Of a stretch of DNA of 64,000 nucleotides, positions 27,175 to 35,312 are shown piece by piece. A program made the translations under genes and the position numbers. The notes below the pieces were generated by a model. It worked only from the letters and a program-made list of their open reading frames with translations, made no database searches and had not been told where the DNA came from. The DNA lies in the NCBI GenBank assembly GCA_963667675.1, contig OY763929.1:62001-126000 (forward strand), given 5' to 3'. How positions within the stretch are numbered: the stretch's first letter is position 1; every line of letters starts with the position of its first letter. Origin of the DNA: G963667675 sp963667675. GTDB taxonomy: Bacteria > Chloroflexota > Dehalococcoidia > Lucifugimonadales > UBA3495.

Positions 27175-28251
27175 ATGCTCGAGCATTTGCAGGTCAGCGA
27201 GGAAGATTCGGTCCTGGTCCAGGGCGACGACCTCAAAGCCACCGTGTCGGGGCTGTTCACGAAGCTGGGAGTAGGGGCGGACGACGCTGAGTTGGGGGCC
27301 GATGTACTGGTGCTGGCCGACCTGCGCGGCGTCGTCACCCACGGCGTGTCCAACATGCTCAAGAGCTACGTTGCCAATTACCAGAACGGCGCCGTCAACC
27401 CTCGCCCCGATTGGAAGGTGGTCAGGGAATCGCCCGCAACCGCAAGCATCGATTCGGACAGGGGCCTGGGGACCATGGTCGTCCCCAAGGCCATGGACAT
27501 TGCCATAGAGAAAGCCAGATCGGTGGGCGTGGGCATGGTCACCCTCTCCAATGGCCGGCACCTGGGCATGGCCTCGTACCACGCCATGCTGGCATTGCCC
27601 CACGACATGATTGGCGTATGCATGACCAGTTGCCCTCCCCTGGTGGCCCCGACCTTCGGGGCCGAGCCCCTGCTGGGAACCAACCCCATAGCCGTGGCCG
27701 TGCCGGCGAAAGACGAACCGCCATTCGTATTCGACGCAGCCATGAGTTTGGTAGCCAGCAACAAGGTCCACATCTCCCGGCTGCTGGGCCGCAAGATTCA
27801 ACCGGGCTGGACTGCAGACCCGGAAGGCAATCCAGTCATGGAAGAAGCCGAGATCCCGGACGAGTTCACGTTGCTGCCGTTGGGCAGCACCCGGGAACTG
27901 GGGTCTCACAAAGGGTATGGCTTGGCCGGCGTGGTGGACATCCTGGCGGGCGTGCTGACGGGATTCGGCTTTGGAGCCATCCCCGGACGCCCCAACTTCG
28001 GGCACTACGTCGCCGCCTACAACGTCGAGGCTTTCACCGACTTGGACGGGTTCAAGGAAATGATGGACCAGTGGCTAAGGATGATGAAGGACAGCAAGCC
28101 TGCGCCGGGGCACGAGCGGGTATTGGTCGCCGGGCAGCCGGAGGCGGAAACCGAGGCCATCCGGCGGGTGCAGGGAATCCCGCTGCACAAGGATGTCGTT
28201 AGCTGGCTGCGCGACACCTGCGCGGAGTTGTCGGTGCCCTGCCGGGTTTAG
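27175..28251 (+). CDS. Ldh2/malate-type NAD(P)-dependent dehydrogenase
   Basis: A 358-residue member of the malate/L-lactate/ureidoglycolate dehydrogenase family, which has its own NAD-binding fold without a Rossmann motif. Visible blocks: DLRGVVTHGVSNMLK near 45 (substrate histidine), VTLSNGRHLGMASYHAMLA near 125, FGAEPLLGTNPIAVAVP near 160, and SHKGYGLAGVVDILAGVLTG near 245. Start ATG 27175, directly behind TCTGGAGGAAATCC; an in-frame extension to 27127 would start within the promoter. Substrate (malate, lactate, sulfolactate or ureidoglycolate) cannot be fixed. Convergent with the kinase region. Confidence 0.9.
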   Translation: MLEHLQVSEEDSVLVQGDDLKATVSGLFTKLGVGADDAELGADVLVLADLRGVVTHGVSNMLKSYVANYQNGAVNPRPDWKVVRESPATASIDSDRGLGTMVVPKAMDIAIEKARSVGVGMVTLSNGRHLGMASYHAMLALPHDMIGVCMTSCPPLVAPTFGAEPLLGTNPIAVAVPAKDEPPFVFDAAMSLVASNKVHISRLLGRKIQPGWTADPEGNPVMEEAEIPDEFTLLPLGSTRELGSHKGYGLAGVVDILAGVLTGFGFGAIPGRPNFGHYVAAYNVEAFTDLDGFKEMMDQWLRMMKDSKPAPGHERVLVAGQPEAETEAIRRVQGIPLHKDVVSWLRDTCAELSVPCRV

Positions 28252-28286
28252 GGCGTAACTCTCCGGGGAAATAGCCCCGCTCAACT

Positions 28287-28397
28287 TTAACGCCCATAGC
28301 TGTACCGCAGCGTCCGGCTGAACTCCTCCACGCTCATGGAATATTCCTGTGTGCCGTAGCCCTGCACCGCGTAGTAGCCGCATACTGCGCCGATCTG
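28287..28397 (-). pseudogene. remnant of a second PfkB kinase: duplicated C-terminal 36 codons
   Basis: The minus-strand translation is QIGAVCGYYAVQGYG, then TQEYSMSVEEFSRTLRYSYG, ending at an intact TAA (28289-28287). It aligns almost residue for residue with the last 36 residues of the kinase at 28697-29626, with DNA identity near 88 percent. Similarity stops at 28397, four bases from the stop of the XRE gene. What precedes it on the coding strand is not kinase but the XRE gene. Confidence 0.8.
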
Positions 28398-28400
28398 TGT

Positions 28401-28700
28401 CTATTCACTCACCAGAACGTCGATGCTGGTGCCAAGGGCTCTGGCGATGCGGGCCAAGGCCGAGGCAGAGCCCGGCTTTAGGCCTCGCTCAATCTCCGAC
28501 AGATAGCCTCTGGCGATACCTGTTTTCTCAGAGAGTTCTCCAAGGGTAACGCCTTGGTGGTTCCGAAACGACAGCATAGCGCCCTTCCCTCGCATGATGT
28601 CTAGCGCGACCTCGTGGGGAACGCGCACTCCGTCATCTGCCTCTTGAGCGGCTAGAATATCTTCAAATCTTAGGTCGTACTCTTTCCGGCTCAATGTCAT
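28401..28700 (-). CDS. XRE-type helix-turn-helix protein (orphan antitoxin-like)
   Basis: A 99-residue DNA-binding protein. The helix-turn-helix is VTLGELSEKTGIARGYLSEI (about 51-70), followed by ERGLKPGSASALARIARALG. The 45-residue N-terminal extension (EYDLRFEDILAAQEADDGVR) resembles antitoxins of type II toxin-antitoxin pairs. No RelE/HigB-like toxin gene is next to it. Its ATG overlaps the kinase stop (ATGA, 28700-28697), so its translation is coupled to the kinase, an unusual partner. Alternatively it is an autoregulator of the sugar kinase. Confidence 0.85.
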   Translation of the reverse strand: MTLSRKEYDLRFEDILAAQEADDGVRVPHEVALDIMRGKGAMLSFRNHQGVTLGELSEKTGIARGYLSEIERGLKPGSASALARIARALGTSIDVLVSE

Positions 28701-29626
28701 CCCCCGTAGCTATCCCGCAGCGTCTGGCTGAACTCGTCCACGGTCATGGAATATTCCTGTGTCCCGTAGCCCTGCACCGCATAATAGCCGCATACCGCGC
28801 CCATCTGCGCCGCGCGCTCCACCGGGGCCCCGTCTATCAAGCCTTTGATGAAGCCCCCGCGGAAGGCATCGCCGGCGCCGGTGGGGTCAACCACCTGCGC
28901 GCCGGGCACCGCAGGGATTTTGACGGTCCCTTCCTGGGTCACCACGTCGCAGCCCTCGTCGGCTTTGGTGGTCACGATGGTCCCCACCATTTCCAGCAAC
29001 TGATGGGTAGACAGGCCGGTGGCGTTGGTTATCAATTGCAGTTCGTAGTCGTTGGATATCAGCACATTGGCCTTGTCGATGGTCCGGGCCAGGTCGCCAC
29101 CGTCCCATGCGGGCAGCGACTGGCCGGGGTCGAATATCCAGAATATGCCCCGCTCACGGCACGCCTGCGCGTAGTCGGCCATGTCCTGCAGGTTGCCGGG
29201 AGCTACGATGGCAATGCTCTGGGACGGGTCGACGTTACGGAAATCGTATAGGGACGGGTGTTTCATGGCCCCGGGATTGAACCCGGTGATTTGGTTGTCG
29301 GCCTCGTCGGTGGTGATGTACGCCGATGCCGTTAGCTCCTCCGGGATGATGCGCACGTCATCCGCGGGGATGCCCCGCTGTTCCAGCCATTCCAGGTAGC
29401 GTTGGTGGTCCCGGCCCAGGGTTGCCAGGATCCTCGGATTCTCGCCCAGTAGCGACAGTGCGTAGGCGATGTTCCCGGCGGTGCCGCCGAACTTTTCCGC
29501 CAGCCCGGTCACCGTGAAGCTGACGTTTATCGTGTGTATCTTGTCGGGCATGATGTGGTCGGAGAACCGCCCCGGAAAGTCCATGATGCGGTCATAGGCC
29601 AGTGAACCCGATACTAGAATTTCCAT
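28697..29626 (-). CDS. PfkB/ribokinase family carbohydrate kinase
   Basis: A 309-residue sugar or nucleoside kinase. PfkB signature 1 region is KFGGTAGNIAYALSLLG near residue 45. Signature 2 is DPTGAGDAFRGGFIKG near residue 250, where D of GAGD is the catalytic base. ATG 29626 is preferred over GTG 29641 because GAGGAAG lies nine bases upstream. Adenosine- and ribokinase-like members phosphorylate free sugars or nucleosides; the substrate is open. The stop overlaps the XRE start by four bases. Confidence 0.9.
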   Translation of the reverse strand: MEILVSGSLAYDRIMDFPGRFSDHIMPDKIHTINVSFTVTGLAEKFGGTAGNIAYALSLLGENPRILATLGRDHQRYLEWLEQRGIPADDVRIIPEELTASAYITTDEADNQITGFNPGAMKHPSLYDFRNVDPSQSIAIVAPGNLQDMADYAQACRERGIFWIFDPGQSLPAWDGGDLARTIDKANVLISNDYELQLITNATGLSTHQLLEMVGTIVTTKADEGCDVVTQEGTVKIPAVPGAQVVDPTGAGDAFRGGFIKGLIDGAPVERAAQMGAVCGYYAVQGYGTQEYSMTVDEFSQTLRDSYGG

Positions 29627-29784
29627 GGTTTGCTTCCTCACTCAGGGTGGAATGCCGCCCGGAAATCCGGGGCGGCTGTACCCAACCGCGCGGCATTATG
29701 CTCAGGCTACCCAATGTAGCCGTACACCCGGGCCAACGCAAGGCGGGCAACGGTGGCTACAGGGTTAGGGTACACCCCGCTCCA

Positions 29785-30627
29785 TCAGCAACCGTAGAGC
29801 CCCTCCAGGTCGCCGACGAACTCGACCAGGTCTCCAATCTCAATACCGTGCTCGGCGAACTCCCCGGCATTTATCTCCAACACATACAGGGCCGGGCTGC
29901 CGGGTGAAAACCGGGGCAAGTCGGCCAGGGCCTGGCCCTCCTCCGGGGGCGGGGCATCCAAAGTCACGTCAACCACGGTGCAGTCGGCGCCGACCCACAC
30001 GATGTCCAGCGGAAAATGCATCTCCTTCATCCAGAACGTAAAGATGCCCTCGTTCTCGAATATGAACAACATGCCGGTGGCGGCCGCCATGGACTCACGT
30101 CCCGATAGGCCCTGGCTCCGCTGCTCTGGAGTCAAGGCCAGGTCCACAGGAAACAGGGAGTCTCCAATTTTGACAACCGGGCCTTCGATGGGGGCAGGGG
30201 TTTCCGTCGGGGGAACCGTTGGCGTTGGAGTTGCCGGACCGGGGGTTGGGCTGGCGGGCGTAGGTTGTGGAGTGGGAGCGACGGTGGCTACCGGAGTCTC
30301 GGCAGGAATCGCCGGAGGGCTGGTAGCTGTAGGTGTCTCCGTTGCCGCAGGTGTCTCCACAGGAGCCGTTGGGCTGTTTGTAACCGCGGGGATTTCGGCG
30401 GCGGTCGGTGGGATGGCGGTAGCCGTAGGACTCTCAGTGGGAGCCACAGGCGACTCGGTAGCATCGCCGCCGCATCCCATTGCCCAAGCCAATAGCAGCG
30501 CCAGCAGAACTGGAGCCGCTAAGACCCGGCAATAGGCGGGCGGGATGGCCGGGAACACCCCCTGTAACCGGCGCGCGCTGGTCGCAAACTCCACAGCCTG
30601 GCCTCGTTCGACAGCCTTCCTCACCAA
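29785..30627 (-). CDS. DUF192 lipoprotein with long Thr/Pro linker
   Basis: A secreted lipid-anchored protein of up to 280 residues. The signal peptide is VLLALLLAWAMGC with the lipobox cysteine at residue 52, an unusually late position. The true start may be GTG 30594 (12th codon, behind ACGAGG) rather than TTG 30627. A linker of about 100 residues is rich in T, P, A and E (repeats like ETPTAT and APTPQPTP). A complete DUF192 domain follows: FPVDLALTPEQRSQGLSGR, then MLFIFENEGIFTFWMKEMHF and PLDIVWV. DUF192 proteins have no proven activity. Stand-alone gene. Confidence 0.82.
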   Translation of the reverse strand: MVRKAVERGQAVEFATSARRLQGVFPAIPPAYCRVLAAPVLLALLLAWAMGCGGDATESPVAPTESPTATAIPPTAAEIPAVTNSPTAPVETPAATETPTATSPPAIPAETPVATVAPTPQPTPASPTPGPATPTPTVPPTETPAPIEGPVVKIGDSLFPVDLALTPEQRSQGLSGRESMAAATGMLFIFENEGIFTFWMKEMHFPLDIVWVGADCTVVDVTLDAPPPEEGQALADLPRFSPGSPALYVLEINAGEFAEHGIEIGDLVEFVGDLEGLYGC

Positions 30628-30702
30628 CAGCCTCGCGTGTTGACGAACTCGAAGCTAAAGGAGTAGTCTGGGGAACGCCAAGTCCTGCCCTGGGGGACGA
30701 GA

Positions 30703-31254
30703 ATGACGCAAGAGACCAAGTCGGCGCTGACTCCCGAAGTCAAAGCGATGATCGGCGTGAGCGGTGAAGTTGTCGAAGCATGGGGCGTAGTCGATGAAGA
30801 GTACCTGAGACGGTTTACCCAGGCCCTCATGGACCCCGACCCAAGGTATTGGGACCATGAGTTTGCCGGGTCGAGCAAATTCGGTGAGATTATAACCCCT
30901 CCCATCATGGTTAGCTACATGGGCAACCGCGTCCGCCCCGACCAGGATGACCCTATCGCCAAGGCCTTCGAGGAAAACCCCATGTCCGACGGCATCGGCC
31001 GTCTCCACCTGCGGGGCGCCCTGCCGGCAATACCCACCCACTTGGTACGGGTGCTGAATGCGGGCAACGAGTTGGAGATTTACAAGTACCCCAGCATCGG
31101 CGACCGAATCTTCTTCCAAAACAGGTACGCTGATATTCGAGAACGAGTGGGCAGAGACGGTCAACCGTTCCTGATTGTCACGTCCGAGACCACCTACAAG
31201 AACCAGGACGGGGACCTGCTGTGCATCACCAGGGCCTCGGGCATCCGGCGCTGA
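30703..31254 (+). CDS. MaoC-like dehydratase (FAS1-type N-terminal hydratase domain)
   Basis: A 183-residue hot-dog-fold protein. It contains DEEYLRRFTQALMDPDPRYW and EIITPPIMVSYM, typical of the FAS1-like dehydratase half of MaoC proteins. The hydratase histidine/aspartate pair may be supplied by the partner gene 80 bp downstream. Two such half-proteins often form a heterodimeric enoyl-CoA or mesaconyl-CoA-type hydratase (family knowledge). ATG 30703 is preceded by GGGGGACGAGA. First gene of a three-gene run. Confidence 0.85.
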   Translation: MTQETKSALTPEVKAMIGVSGEVVEAWGVVDEEYLRRFTQALMDPDPRYWDHEFAGSSKFGEIITPPIMVSYMGNRVRPDQDDPIAKAFEENPMSDGIGRLHLRGALPAIPTHLVRVLNAGNELEIYKYPSIGDRIFFQNRYADIRERVGRDGQPFLIVTSETTYKNQDGDLLCITRASGIRR

Positions 31255-31340
31255 AGGCTCTTGCTGTCCGCGGCTATGCCTAAGTTTGTCCCATCATTCC
31301 GTCCGGCAACCGGGCGCATTCTCCCTGAAAGGCAGTGGTT

Positions 31341-31901
31341 ATGAGCGTTGCTTTAGAAGACCTGCTTAAGATGACCCCGGAGGAGATTCTGGCTCATAAC
31401 GAAAAGCCCACGTCTGAGCAGTTGCGCAACAAGCAGCAGACGTACTTCGAGGACGTGCACGAGGGGATGGAGCTGCCCAAGTACATCTACAGCCCCACCC
31501 CGACCCACCTGTTCCGGTGGAGCGCGGCCATCGAGAACTTCCACCGGATTCACTACGACCTGGACTTCGGTCTCAACCACGACAAGAACCCCAGCATATT
31601 GGTACACGGCTCGTGGAAACAGAGCGTGGTGCCGCAGTACCTGAAGGACTGGACACTGCCCGGCGGCTGGCCCTGGAAGGCGAGCATACAACACCGGGCA
31701 ATGCTGGTGCCTGGGGACATCATAATCCTGTGGGGCAAGGTGACTAGCAAGGAGGAAAAGGGGGGTATGGGCCTGGTGGGGCTGGACCTGGGAATGATCA
31801 CCCAGGATGGCATCGAAAGCATGCCGGGAACGGCCACCGTGGTCCTTCCGCTGAAGGACGGCCCGGAAATCCCTTATCCCTTTGTGCCCCCGGCCGATTA
31901 A
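31341..31901 (+). CDS. MaoC-like dehydratase, second subunit
   Basis: A 186-residue hot-dog protein and probable partner of the preceding one. The central WSAAIENFHRIHYDLDFGL is the hydratase helix with candidate catalytic D/H residues, and ILVHGSWKQSVVPQYLKDW continues the fold. ATG 31341 was chosen over an in-frame GTG at 31335 because AAAGG then has correct spacing. Both subunits and the following small protein are on one strand with short gaps, consistent with an acyl-CoA pathway operon. Confidence 0.85.
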   Translation: MSVALEDLLKMTPEEILAHNEKPTSEQLRNKQQTYFEDVHEGMELPKYIYSPTPTHLFRWSAAIENFHRIHYDLDFGLNHDKNPSILVHGSWKQSVVPQYLKDWTLPGGWPWKASIQHRAMLVPGDIIILWGKVTSKEEKGGMGLVGLDLGMITQDGIESMPGTATVVLPLKDGPEIPYPFVPPAD

Positions 31902-31966
31902 ATGCCCGTGTAGCTGCGCCGGCAGAGCCTGCCCGGCAACGTCCTGCCAAGAGGTAGAAGTAGACC

Positions 31967-32236
31967 ATGGCCCGATTTATAGCGATTCACAAATTGCCCG
32001 GAATCACCGAAGACGAATTCAGAGACAAGCTGGACTCCGTCCGCAAGTGGCGGCCGGACCGCCGCACGACGATACTCAAGGTCTACGGCGACCTGGAAGG
32101 CGGGACGTTGGTCAGCGAATGCGAGGCCGTGGAACAGACCCACTTCGAGGACTGGATTAAGCTGGCGGGCTGGCCCGTTGAGTCCATCCACAAGGTGGAC
32201 GTGATCTGCCAGGTGGGCAACTTTTGGAAGGTGTGA
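31967..32236 (+). CDS. small conserved protein, ferredoxin-like fold suspected
   Basis: An 89-residue protein with RFIAIHKLPGITEDEFRDKL at the start and TILKVYGDLEGGTLVSECEA in the middle, resembling DUF4242-like or dabb-like small alpha/beta domains. SD GAGGTAGAAG precedes the ATG. Third gene after the two MaoC subunits (65 bp gap). Function unknown; may assist or modulate the hydratase. Confidence 0.7.
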   Translation: MARFIAIHKLPGITEDEFRDKLDSVRKWRPDRRTTILKVYGDLEGGTLVSECEAVEQTHFEDWIKLAGWPVESIHKVDVICQVGNFWKV

Positions 32237-32308
32237 CGCCGCCGGCTAAGCTCTGCGGACCTGGCCTTGGCAGCAGGGCTAACTTGCCTGAATTTGTGCA
32301 TCGGTAAA

Positions 32309-32815
32309 CTACCCGCCGCTATAACTGGGCCTCGATAGCCTGCCCCAAACCTGAGGCGGCCAGCAACGGAACCAGACCCTGCCCAACACCAACCCTCGGT
32401 CTACTGGCCCAAACGCCCGGCTGTCGTCTTGGCTGTCCCCACGATTATCCCCCATCACAAAGTACTCCCCAGGTCCCATCCACCACTCCCGATGAATGCC
32501 CCGGCTCTCGGTTGGCTGCCCAGCCAAGTACGTTTCCTCCAACAATTCTCCGTCGACGTACACCAGGCCGCAGCCCAGCCGGAGTTCTTCGTTGGGAAGC
32601 CCTACTATCCGCTTTACGAAAATGCGCTCCTTCAACACCGGATTTCGGAACACAACTACGTCTCCCCGGTGCAACTCGTAGCCGGGTTGCCTGGTTGAGG
32701 CCGCCAACACGGACTCCCCGTCAGCCAAGGTTGGCAGCATGCTGTCGCCGCGTACAACGAAGCGCGCCGACGAGAATAGGTCCGTTGGCGTGTGCCAGAA
32801 TGGAATCCTCGACAT
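32309..32815 (-). CDS. S26 signal-peptidase-like serine protease lacking an N-terminal anchor
   Basis: A 168-residue S26 peptidase. The nucleophile is S25 in GDSMLPTL and the general base is K68 in RIFVKRIVG. The terminal signature FVMGDNRGDSQDDSRAFGPV is present (about 117-136). Ordinary type I signal peptidases carry one or two N-terminal membrane helices, but here only 24 polar residues precede the catalytic serine and no upstream in-frame start extends it. It may bind the membrane by its hydrophobic face or through another subunit, or it may be a stand-alone processing protease. Stop at 32309, adjacent to a convergent gene. Confidence 0.85.
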   Translation of the reverse strand: MSRIPFWHTPTDLFSSARFVVRGDSMLPTLADGESVLAASTRQPGYELHRGDVVVFRNPVLKERIFVKRIVGLPNEELRLGCGLVYVDGELLEETYLAGQPTESRGIHREWWMGPGEYFVMGDNRGDSQDDSRAFGPVDRGLVLGRVWFRCWPPQVWGRLSRPSYSGG

Positions 32816-33127
32816 AATGTCAACCGTGCTTGGGAGTCAAAGCCTCCACCTGATGCCCGCTCTTGAAGCGTAGTCCTCTTCCTGAGGGCTGCCACCGTTC
32901 TGCCGATGGGCAGCGCTACCATTCTACTCCCATGCTCGGATGTCCGGCACCATCGGAGCGTCCCTCGTATACAGAATCGCTCGCCGGCCATGCACCCAAG
33001 AGCGAAAGTTTTCCACGCGTTTGAGGATAATATCCACCAAAATCGCCTATTTATCCACAAACTCGGCCTCACTGGCCTGGTAATGATGTGACGGCGGCGC
33101 AACCCTAAGCCAGACCGCAAACTCTCG

Positions 33128-33157
33128 TTGACAGCAATACTGCCCCTCGCCTATTAT
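33128..33157 (+). promoter_or_regulatory. strong sigma70-type promoter for DUF1800
   Basis: Consensus -35 TTGACA (33128-33133), an 18-bp spacer, -10 TATTAT (33152-33157). The leader to ATG 33257 is about 93 bases. The rest of 32816-33256 has no other visible feature. Confidence 0.7.
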
Positions 33158-33256
33158 TTCGGCGTAGGAGCCGTGAATTTCACTACTGGGACTGGAATTC
33201 CGGGCTTCCGGTTTGACCTCCGCTGCAATCGCCAAAAACCCAAGAGAAAGGCAACG

Positions 33257-34657
33257 ATGGCCGACCAGGACATAGCCCTGATGTCTCACCTGATGCGTCG
33301 GGCCGGCTTCGGAGCCCCGAGAGACGAGTTGGAAGCCCGCGTTGCCAAGGGGTACGAGGCCACGGTGGAGGAGCTCCTGCATCCTGAGGAACAGGAGCCG
33401 CGAGACCGCATCGACATGATGCGCTACCACCCTTGGGCCTGGCGTCCGGGGACCACCGCGGGCATGGGGCCCGCCGAGTGGCTGCACGACATGATTAACA
33501 CCAAGCGCCCCCTGGAAGAGAAGATGGCCCTCTTCTGGCACCAGGTCTTCGCCACCGGGTTCTCCAAGGTGGACAATTACGATGCGGTCATGGACATGGT
33601 CTTCAAGTTCCGGGCCCAGGGCATGGGAGACTTCCGGGAACTGCTGCTGGAAGTGGCCAAAGACCCGGCCATGATTTACTGGCTGGACAATTGCGAGAAC
33701 CACGCCTATGCGGTGAACGAGAACTGGGGGCGGGAGCTGTTGGAACTGTTCAGCATGGGAGTGGGCAACTACACGGAAGAAGACGTCCTGGAGTGTTCCA
33801 GGGCCTTCACCGGCTGGACCATCCAGCCCAAGCTGCCCCGGGGGCCGTTGGGACGCCACGACTGGTTTTTCGAGTACCGGGAAGAGGACCACGACGACGG
33901 GGAAAAGACCTTCCTGGGGCAGACTGGGAATTTCGACGGCGGGGACATAATCCGCATAATCTGCGAGCAGCCGGCGACTTCCCGGTTCATCGCCCGGCAC
34001 CTGTACAACTTCTTCGTGGCCGATGAGGCCCAGGTGCCGGCCTGGTCGGTGACTCCGCCCCTGGACCCGGAGGCGGTGGAGTTCCTGGCTGATACGCTAG
34101 TCCAGTCCGATTACGACATCCGATCCACCCTGAGGGCGCTCTTCAATTCTGATTTTTTCAAGAACGCCCGCTTCGCCCGCGTCAAAAGCCCCGCTGAAGT
34201 GGTGGTTGGCACCCTGCGCTTGGTGGGAGGGGCAGAGTTCCCCGACCCGGACATCGGCCACCTCGCGCGCCAGCCCGGCTACATGGGGCAGGACTTGCTG
34301 AACCCGCCCAGCGTGGAAGGATGGCACACGGGGGCTGAGTGGATTAACAGCGGGTCGCTGATGCGCCGAGTGAACTTCACCGCGGACCTTGTCGGCGATC
34401 TGGACCGCCCCGGCATCAAGGCCTTGGTCGACCGCCTCAAGGCGCAAGGTGAGTCTTCACCCGAGGGGGTAGTGGACACCTGCCTGGACCTGATGGGGCC
34501 CTTGGAAGTGAACCCCGGCAGCCGGAATGAGTTGATCGCTTTCGCCTCGGAGGGCGGCGACTTTGGCTGGGACGGACGGCAGGCGCGGGCTTCCGCAGCC
34601 AGGATGTCCGAGTTGCTCCAACTCATAGTCGCCCTGAGAGAATATCAATATGCCTAG
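33257..34657 (+). CDS. DUF1800 family protein
   Basis: A 466-residue protein with the family opening MSHLMRRAGFGAPRDELEA, followed by WLHDMINTKRPLEEKMALFW and ENWGRELLELFSMGVGNY. GGDIIRIICEQPATSRFIAR and the C-terminal NPPSVEGWHTGAEW complete the signature. The family normally pairs with a DUF1501 gene and is of unproved function, in several phyla linked to secreted or surface structures. ATG 33257 has SD AGAAAGG; an upstream in-frame start would lie inside the promoter. The DUF1501 reading frame overlaps its last codons. Confidence 0.88.
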   Translation: MADQDIALMSHLMRRAGFGAPRDELEARVAKGYEATVEELLHPEEQEPRDRIDMMRYHPWAWRPGTTAGMGPAEWLHDMINTKRPLEEKMALFWHQVFATGFSKVDNYDAVMDMVFKFRAQGMGDFRELLLEVAKDPAMIYWLDNCENHAYAVNENWGRELLELFSMGVGNYTEEDVLECSRAFTGWTIQPKLPRGPLGRHDWFFEYREEDHDDGEKTFLGQTGNFDGGDIIRIICEQPATSRFIARHLYNFFVADEAQVPAWSVTPPLDPEAVEFLADTLVQSDYDIRSTLRALFNSDFFKNARFARVKSPAEVVVGTLRLVGGAEFPDPDIGHLARQPGYMGQDLLNPPSVEGWHTGAEWINSGSLMRRVNFTADLVGDLDRPGIKALVDRLKAQGESSPEGVVDTCLDLMGPLEVNPGSRNELIAFASEGGDFGWDGRQARASAARMSELLQLIVALREYQYA

Positions 34658-35093
34658 AGAGGAGCGAGATACGACCGGAGGTGGTAGAGACCCCGTCTGG
34701 TGGTGCTCCAGTTGACTGGAGGGAACGGCTATCTAAACACGGTCGTGCCCTACACCAACCCCTTGTACAAGGACTACCGCCCGGCGATGGGGATTCCCGA
34801 TGATCAAGTGATTCCTCTGGATGACGCTGTGGGACTGCACCCCCGGATGGGACCCATGAAGTCCATGTACGACCGCGGCGACGTGGCCGTCATCCACGGG
34901 GTTGGGTATCCCAACTCGCCCCGGTCCCACTTCCGCTCGTTGGACATCTGGCACACCTGCGAGCCGGACACACTGGGCACCGAAGGATGGCTGGGAAGGG
35001 CGGCGCGGGACATAGACTCCATCATCGAAGACCGGATGGGGATCGACGCCAGGCCGATAGTGGAAGGGCAGCTTCGAAAAGCTGCCCTTCATC
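34650..35093 (+). pseudogene. broken DUF1501 gene (frameshift and truncation)
   Basis: A DUF1501 N-terminus is readable: MPREERDTTGGGRDP in one frame from ATG 34650, then LVVLQLTGGNGYLNTVVPY in the next frame from about 34697. One C is missing in the C-run at 34691-34694. SMYDRGDVAVIHGVGYP, NSPRSHFRSLDIWHTCEP and GTEGWLGRAARDID follow, all family-typical. Homology ends near 35060, where a 12-bp perfect hairpin (35063-35090) begins and no C-terminal DUF1501 sequence follows. The usual protein is about 400 residues. An alternative short reading from GTG 34700 exists. The gene directly follows its normal DUF1800 partner. Confidence 0.75.
35063..35090. repeat. perfect 12-bp inverted repeat at the DUF1501 breakpoint
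   Basis: GAAGGGCAGCTT (35063-35074), loop CGAA, AAGCTGCCCTTC (35079-35090). There is no T-run after it, so it is not a typical terminator. It lies exactly where DUF1501 similarity stops. Confidence 0.8.
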
Positions 35094-35312
35094 GGGTAGC
35101 GGACAAGATTGGCTGCGCCCGCCGGAATCCTGGGCCATTATCACTCGTTGCTTGGTCTTGCAATTGGCGGAGGCCGTGTCCAGAAGCTGTTCGGATGCCT
35201 GGGCACCCCAGCCTAATCTCTCACCATGGATTACAATAGGGAGCGGCATTCTGTCCAATCGGCCAAAGACTGACCCCAGATCCAAGCTTTCAAATGAGGG
35301 AGTAGGATAATC

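Noticed and set aside
28287..28397. Target-site duplication from a mobile element
   Set aside because: The copies are about 110 bp long and 12 percent diverged, too long and old for a transposon target duplication; no transposase is present.
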